A program made the position numbers and the translations under genes. Below, piece by piece: positions 59,901 to 64,000 of a DNA stretch of 64,000 bases; within the stretch, counting starts at the first letter, position 1, and each line of letters opens with the position of its first letter. Below the pieces are notes generated by a model. That model did no database searches. It saw nothing but the letters and a program-made list of their open reading frames with translations, and was not told the origin of the DNA. Source of the stretch: Clostridiaceae bacterium (GTDB lineage: Bacteria > Bacillota > Clostridia > Oscillospirales > Acutalibacteraceae); NCBI GenBank assembly GCA_016292785.1, contig JAEDFL010000006.1:1-64000 (forward strand), written 5' to 3'.

Positions 59901-61109
59901 TCAATTTTCCTGCGCCCAAAGCCAAGAAACCTTTGCGCCGTCACGGCTCGCTTCTATGCCCTTTTTATTTGCGCCCTGAACGAACAGCTCTGCAAACTCC
60001 TCGTTCGGAAATTCAATCGTACCCTTTGCGGTAAGATATTTTGCGTCATAAATCTTTTCCTCGATTGAGAAGCCGATAACCCACCAATGGAGCTGAGGCT
60101 CACGGGCAAATATCTTTCTGTTGCCCTGGTAAAGCTCAAGGCTCATAACCATCATATCTTCATCGGGAGCGCACTCATAAAACGTTGTTTTAATCTGCTG
60201 TTCGGGACGATTATAAATGCCGATCTCCGCACCGTTTGATATCCAGTAAATACCCTTCCAGATCTGGAAAAGCCAATCCTTTCCGCCGTAGGTGAGGTAA
60301 ATACGTTTGGTGTCGTAGTCATATACCGTCAGGTTTGCCAAAATATCATAGGCGATACAGAAGCCGAAATATCTCTGCCATGTGTCCGTGATTGCATAGA
60401 TAACGTAACCGTCGCCGTCAAGGTTGAAGCCGAATACTCCTCGGTTGTTTCTTCTTTTCAGCTCATGAGTATTGGTGTCGTAAACAAAATCGGATTTGAT
60501 TTTTTCCGAAGAGCCATCCCTGTAATATATCATAATAAATACCTTGTATATTTCAGGCTCGCTTTCGTTCTGCTCCGCATCAATGCTCATATGGTCTATG
60601 CCGAGAAGATACATTCTTGCAAAGTCAAAGAAAAGTCCCTCGAAAGTTTTGCCCTGCTTGTAGAAATCGTTAGCTTTCTCTTTGAACAGCGGAGCAAGCG
60701 TATCAACATCAATTCTCAGCAGCTCGCATACTTTGTCCGAGCCGTCCGTAAAATCGGGAAGGCAGTTCGCAATCTGGAACGGATCAAGCGTGCCGCCGGT
60801 CTTTACCAGCCACTCGCTGAAAATGTCGTCCATAACTCCGTTGACTTCAATACGGATCTTCTTTTCATTGATGATATTAAATCCGAAAATCTTCTTGAAC
60901 ATAGCGTTGATGGTGTCCACGAAGCCGAAAAACTGTTCGGTTGTCAGATGATCCTTTCCCTCGTTATAGCCGGGGTCCGTTTCGTCAATGATAACCTCAC
61001 CGCTCGGAACATCGGCGTCCGTCTTTGCAACGGTGAAAACCGTTACCGTCGAGAAAACAAACGTAAGCGTCAGCAAAACCGCAATCAGCCTGTCAGCAAT
61101 TCTCTTCAT
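59901..61109 (-). CDS. Secreted DUF4474-type protein
   Basis: This 402-aa protein has a signal peptide (MKRIADRLIAVLLTLTFVFS, cleavage near 30). The C-terminal half carries the DUF4474 pattern: LTYGGKDWLFQIWKGIYW, then GAEIGIYNRP, ECAPDEDMMVMSLELYQG and WWVIGFSIEEKI. The N-terminal half is helical with no known family. DUF4474 proteins are secreted proteins of unknown function in Clostridia. ATG 61109 is preceded by AAGGGAG at spacing 7. Monocistronic. Confidence 0.85.
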   Translation of the reverse strand: MKRIADRLIAVLLTLTFVFSTVTVFTVAKTDADVPSGEVIIDETDPGYNEGKDHLTTEQFFGFVDTINAMFKKIFGFNIINEKKIRIEVNGVMDDIFSEWLVKTGGTLDPFQIANCLPDFTDGSDKVCELLRIDVDTLAPLFKEKANDFYKQGKTFEGLFFDFARMYLLGIDHMSIDAEQNESEPEIYKVFIMIYYRDGSSEKIKSDFVYDTNTHELKRRNNRGVFGFNLDGDGYVIYAITDTWQRYFGFCIAYDILANLTVYDYDTKRIYLTYGGKDWLFQIWKGIYWISNGAEIGIYNRPEQQIKTTFYECAPDEDMMVMSLELYQGNRKIFAREPQLHWWVIGFSIEEKIYDAKYLTAKGTIEFPNEEFAELFVQGANKKGIEASRDGAKVSWLWAQEN

Positions 61110-61220
61110 AAAAATTCTCCCTTCAATCATTTTTGCCGAAGTTCAGTATACCGCAAAACACTTTTTATTATTATTCCATGTTCTGTATAAATATACCTAT
61201 TCATCCGGTTCAATGTTATT

Positions 61221-61249
61221 ACTATACATTATAAATGAACGATTGTCAA
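61221..61249 (-). promoter_or_regulatory. Promoter of the DUF4474 gene
   Basis: Minus-strand TTGACA (61244-61249), 17-bp spacer and TATAGT (61221-61226), leaving a leader of about 105 nt. Confidence 0.7.
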
Positions 61250-61307
61250 ATGAAACTTTACTATGCAATTATTATTTTTACATTTTATTAAAATCGTATA
61301 ACCCTCC

Positions 61308-61336
61308 TTGACAGGACGGCAAAAATGTATTAAAAT
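61308..61336 (+). promoter_or_regulatory. Promoter of rny
   Basis: TTGACA (61308-61313), 17-bp spacer and TAAAAT (61331-61336). The 130-nt leader holds GATGAAA/TTTCATC and GATCTG/CAGATC stems. Confidence 0.75.
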
Positions 61337-61476
61337 AGTACAGATGAAATTATATTTTGCCGGATTATAGTTTCATCGGATCTGACCGTCGGAAACGAAC
61401 ATCCGCAGATCGGTCAATATAACTAATTGATTTACTTATTAAATTAAAATTTTAAGACAGGAGGTGCATTTATACT

Positions 61477-63039
61477 TTGTTGACAATTAAAATATCACTG
61501 TTTGTTGTGATTATAATTGCCTGTGTTGTTGCTGCGGCGGCAGCCGGAGTCCTCGTCGGTATCGTTTACCGAAAGAAGGTTGCGGAAGCCACGATCGGCT
61601 CGGCTCAGCAGGAGGCTACCAGAATAGTGAACGACGCCGTTTCAAAGGCAGAGTCCAAGAAGAAGGAAGCTATCCTTGAGGCTAAGGACGAGATCCACCG
61701 TCAGCGCACAGAGCTTGAAAAAGAGCTTCGTGAAAGAAGAAGCGAGGTTCAGCGTCAGGAGCGCAGACTTGCTCAGAAAGAGGAAAGTCTTGACAGAAAG
61801 ACCGAGAACATCGAAAAGAAGGACGAACAGCTCACCAACAAGCTCAAAGTAGCCGAGAAAAAAGCAGAGGAAATCGAGCTGGTAAAGCGCAGTCAGATTG
61901 AGATGCTTGAAAAAATCTCAGGCTTCAACAAGGAACAGGCTAAGGATTATCTGCTCAAAACTCTTGAGTCCGATCTCGTCCACGAGAAAGCGGTCAAGAT
62001 TATGGAATACGAGCAGAAAACAAAGGATGAAGCAGACGAGAAAGCTCGTGAAATTATTGCAACGGCAATTCAGCGCTGCGCCGCAGATCACAGTGCGGAC
62101 GCCACCGTTTCGGTCGTTGCCTTGCCCAACGATGAGATGAAAGGTCGTATAATCGGTCGTGAGGGACGAAATATACGAACTCTTGAAACGATTACGGGAG
62201 TCGATCTTATTATCGACGATACGCCCGAAGCGATCACGGTATCGTGTTTTGATCCCGTTCGCCGTGAAATCGCAAGACTTACGCTTGAAAAGCTCATTGC
62301 AGACGGCAGAATCCACCCGACAAGGATCGAGGAGCTGTATGAAAAATCCAAACGTGAGGTTGAACACACAATTAAGCAGACAGGTGAAAGAGCCGCTATT
62401 GACGCAGGCGTCAACGGCATACATCCTGAACTTATTAAACAGCTCGGCAAGCTGAAATACCGTACCAGCTACGGTCAGAACGTTCTCAACCATTCTCTTG
62501 AGGTTTCCTATATCGCAGGTCTTATGGCGTCCGAGCTCGGAGCCGACGTTAAGACGGCAAAACGTGCCGGTCTTCTCCACGATATCGGTAAGGCACTCGA
62601 CCATGAGATGGAAGGCTCACATATTGAACTCGGCGTTGAATATGCCAGAAAGTATAAGGAGAACGATAATGTCGTTCACGCTATCGAAGCCCACCACGGC
62701 GACGTTGAAGCAAGAACGATCGTTGCTTGCCTCGTTCAGGCGGCCGATGCAATTTCCGCCGCAAGACCGGGCGCAAGAAGAGAAAATCTTCAGAACTATA
62801 TCAAGAGACTTGAAAAGCTCGAAGAGATCACAAACTCATTCCCATGCGTTGATAAATCGTATGCTATCCAGGCAGGCCGTGAGGTTCGTATCATGGTTAA
62901 GCCTGAGGCGGTTTCGGACGATCAGATGGTACTCGTTGCCAGAGATATCGTTAAGAAAATCGAGGATGAACTGGAGTATCCCGGACAGATCAAGGTCAAC
63001 GTTATCCGTGAAAACCGTGTGATTGACGTTGCTAAATAA
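61477..63039 (+). CDS. rny: Ribonuclease Y
   Basis: This 520-aa membrane-anchored endoribonuclease initiates mRNA decay. It has an N-terminal membrane helix (VVIIIACVVAAAAAGVLVGIV), a long coiled coil (about 30-180), a KH domain (GRIIGREGRNIRTLETITG, near 224-242) and an HD domain with HDIGKALDHE near 368. The likely start is TTG 61477, 12 bases after AGGAGG; TTG 61480 is an alternative. Monocistronic. Confidence 0.96.
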   Translation: MLTIKISLFVVIIIACVVAAAAAGVLVGIVYRKKVAEATIGSAQQEATRIVNDAVSKAESKKKEAILEAKDEIHRQRTELEKELRERRSEVQRQERRLAQKEESLDRKTENIEKKDEQLTNKLKVAEKKAEEIELVKRSQIEMLEKISGFNKEQAKDYLLKTLESDLVHEKAVKIMEYEQKTKDEADEKAREIIATAIQRCAADHSADATVSVVALPNDEMKGRIIGREGRNIRTLETITGVDLIIDDTPEAITVSCFDPVRREIARLTLEKLIADGRIHPTRIEELYEKSKREVEHTIKQTGERAAIDAGVNGIHPELIKQLGKLKYRTSYGQNVLNHSLEVSYIAGLMASELGADVKTAKRAGLLHDIGKALDHEMEGSHIELGVEYARKYKENDNVVHAIEAHHGDVEARTIVACLVQAADAISAARPGARRENLQNYIKRLEKLEEITNSFPCVDKSYAIQAGREVRIMVKPEAVSDDQMVLVARDIVKKIEDELEYPGQIKVNVIRENRVIDVAK

Positions 63040-63070
63040 TTTTTGAAATAGAGTAAAACTGAAAGTAATC

Positions 63071-63105
63071 AGGCGTTTCGGAAAATCCGAAACGCCTTTT
63101 TAATT
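63071..63105 (+). terminator. Terminator of rny
   Basis: AGGCGTTTCGG-aaaat-CCGAAACGCCT hairpin followed by TTTTAATT, 31 bp after the rny stop. Confidence 0.9.
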
Positions 63106-63111
63106 ATTCAA

Positions 63112-64000
63112 TCAATATACCTCAAAGCTTTTCAGCGTTGCAAAATTTCTTGTCTTTTCGATGACAAGCCTCAGCCGCCTTGCGTCCATTGTCGGGAGAA
63201 GACAAATCTTCTTCCTGCCGATTGTTGTTCCGCTGTAAAGCTTTCTCCACTTGCCGTCGAAGAAATAGTAAAGCTTGAATTTTTCAATCTGCTGTCCCGT
63301 TTCAATATTCTCGGCAAGCACAACCTTGTTGATGCTCCTTACCTCTCCCATATCGAGGGTGATAACGCTTTTTTTCGCTTTCGGATCACTGATAAAATAT
63401 GATTTGCCCGAATTTATAAATCTTGAGGAATGGAGGTCGTCACGGTGTCCCTCGTCCGTAAACGTTCCTCCCTCGGCAAAGTTTTCCTGAAATTCAATTC
63501 CGAGCTGAACTCCGAGAGTCACAAGATGTTCAACGTCCACCTTATCAATCTTTCCCGTGTGGGACGGAGAAATATTAAGTATCAGAGACCCGTTGTTTCC
63601 GACCGATTTGAAGTAAACCTCCAGCGCCTTTGAAAGCACCTTGACATCAAAATTCTCCGTTTCATGGAAAAACCAGCCCGGTCTGAGAGAAATATCCGTT
63701 ATCGAGGGGAACCACACAAGCTCCTTCGCCCTCTTAATTTTTTTGCGGCTGCCGAGATCAGGCTCAACAAGCTTTTTTGACGGAGCGTTATTTATCAGCT
63801 CTTTCGGCACAACGCTCCATTCGCTCGACCTGCTGACTCCCACATGGTTGCCGCACCAGCGGATATCGGGACCGCAGTTGCAGATCACGGCATTCGGCTG
63901 ATATTTACGAACCGTGTCATAGTATCTCTGCCAGTCGTAATTCTGTTTTCCGCTGTTGTCACGCTCAAACCAAACGCAGAAAATATCACCGTAACCTGTG
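63112..64000 (-). CDS. GH29 alpha-L-fucosidase, 3' part (5' end outside window)
   Basis: An open frame of 296 codons runs off the window edge. ICNCGPDIRWCGNHVGVSRSSEWSVVP (conserved GH29 region) and PGWFFHETE, LILNISPS are typical of alpha-L-fucosidase. The last 120 aa form an F5/8 type C-like (CBM32) domain with FINSGKSYF and VITLDMGEVRSINKVVLAENI. The signal peptide, if any, is outside. Oddity: near the edge the usual VWFDG nucleophile motif reads VWFERDN. Codon use looks like its neighbours. Confidence 0.8.
   Translation of the reverse strand, partial: TGYGDIFCVWFERDNSGKQNYDWQRYYDTVRKYQPNAVICNCGPDIRWCGNHVGVSRSSEWSVVPKELINNAPSKKLVEPDLGSRKKIKRAKELVWFPSITDISLRPGWFFHETENFDVKVLSKALEVYFKSVGNNGSLILNISPSHTGKIDKVDVEHLVTLGVQLGIEFQENFAEGGTFTDEGHRDDLHSSRFINSGKSYFISDPKAKKSVITLDMGEVRSINKVVLAENIETGQQIEKFKLYYFFDGKWRKLYSGTTIGRKKICLLPTMDARRLRLVIEKTRNFATLKSFEVY

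Overview
The window looks like a chromosome segment of a gut-type Clostridia member (Firmicutes, most likely Oscillospiraceae/Ruminococcaceae). The signs are a T-box ahead of tyrS, a TPP riboswitch ahead of a thi operon, RNase Y, RnpM/YlxQ beside nusA-infB, a MecA adaptor, GTP-type PEP carboxykinase, dockerin-bearing secreted proteins, and the short palindromic intergenic repeats common in that family. No tRNA, rRNA, CRISPR array, transposase or prophage gene was found. Most genes have a clear Shine-Dalgarno, and many have near-consensus TTGACA-17-TATAAT promoters.

Layout. 1-6560 (-): most of a giant secreted InlB-B-repeat protein whose C-terminus lies outside the window. 6923-9803: trmB (-), then T-box/tyrS and a small membrane protein (+). 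10059-12765: iscS-iscU-mnmA. 12766-13699: a gene-free island of nested palindromic repeats and heptamer arrays. 13762-17967: argC-argJ-argB-argD with a candidate ArgR operator. 18128-19501: a MATE exporter. 19520-26028: TPP riboswitch plus thiS-F-G-H-tenI-thiE-thiD-thiC. 26089-27876 (-): pckG. 28141-37491 (-): three large secreted proteins with FIVAR-like, cohesin-like and dockerin modules; the first gene has a roughly 280-nt structured leader. 37958-39424 (-): guaB. 39590-45435 (-): rimP-nusA-rnpM-ylxQ-infB-rbfA-nrnA. 45576-48672 (-): a DUF5058-type membrane pair and a polytopic membrane protein. 48898-50090 (+): HD phosphohydrolase and cytidylate-kinase-like protein. 50197-53276 (-): macro-domain protein, VWA protein, ADP-ribosylglycohydrolase and small proteins. 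53514-54680: rpe and mecA, convergent. 54810-59849 (+): TM protein, GH13 enzyme, LCP-like protein, metallophosphoesterase and small TM protein. 59901-61109 (-): DUF4474 protein. 61477-63039 (+): rny. 63112-64000 (-): the 3' part of a GH29 fucosidase gene.

How the genes work together. Sulfur mobilisation (IscS/IscU/MnmA, ThiS/F/G/H) and amino-acid/cofactor supply (arginine, thiamine) are grouped in compact, riboregulated operons. The surface genes (giant InlB-B protein, dockerin/FIVAR cluster) together with GH13 and GH29 point to a fibre- or glycan-associated lifestyle.

The most promising unexplained items are the ADP-ribose-related cluster at 50.2-53.3 kb, the structured leader at 37.5-37.8 kb with its dockerin gene cluster, and the repeat island at 12.8-13.4 kb.
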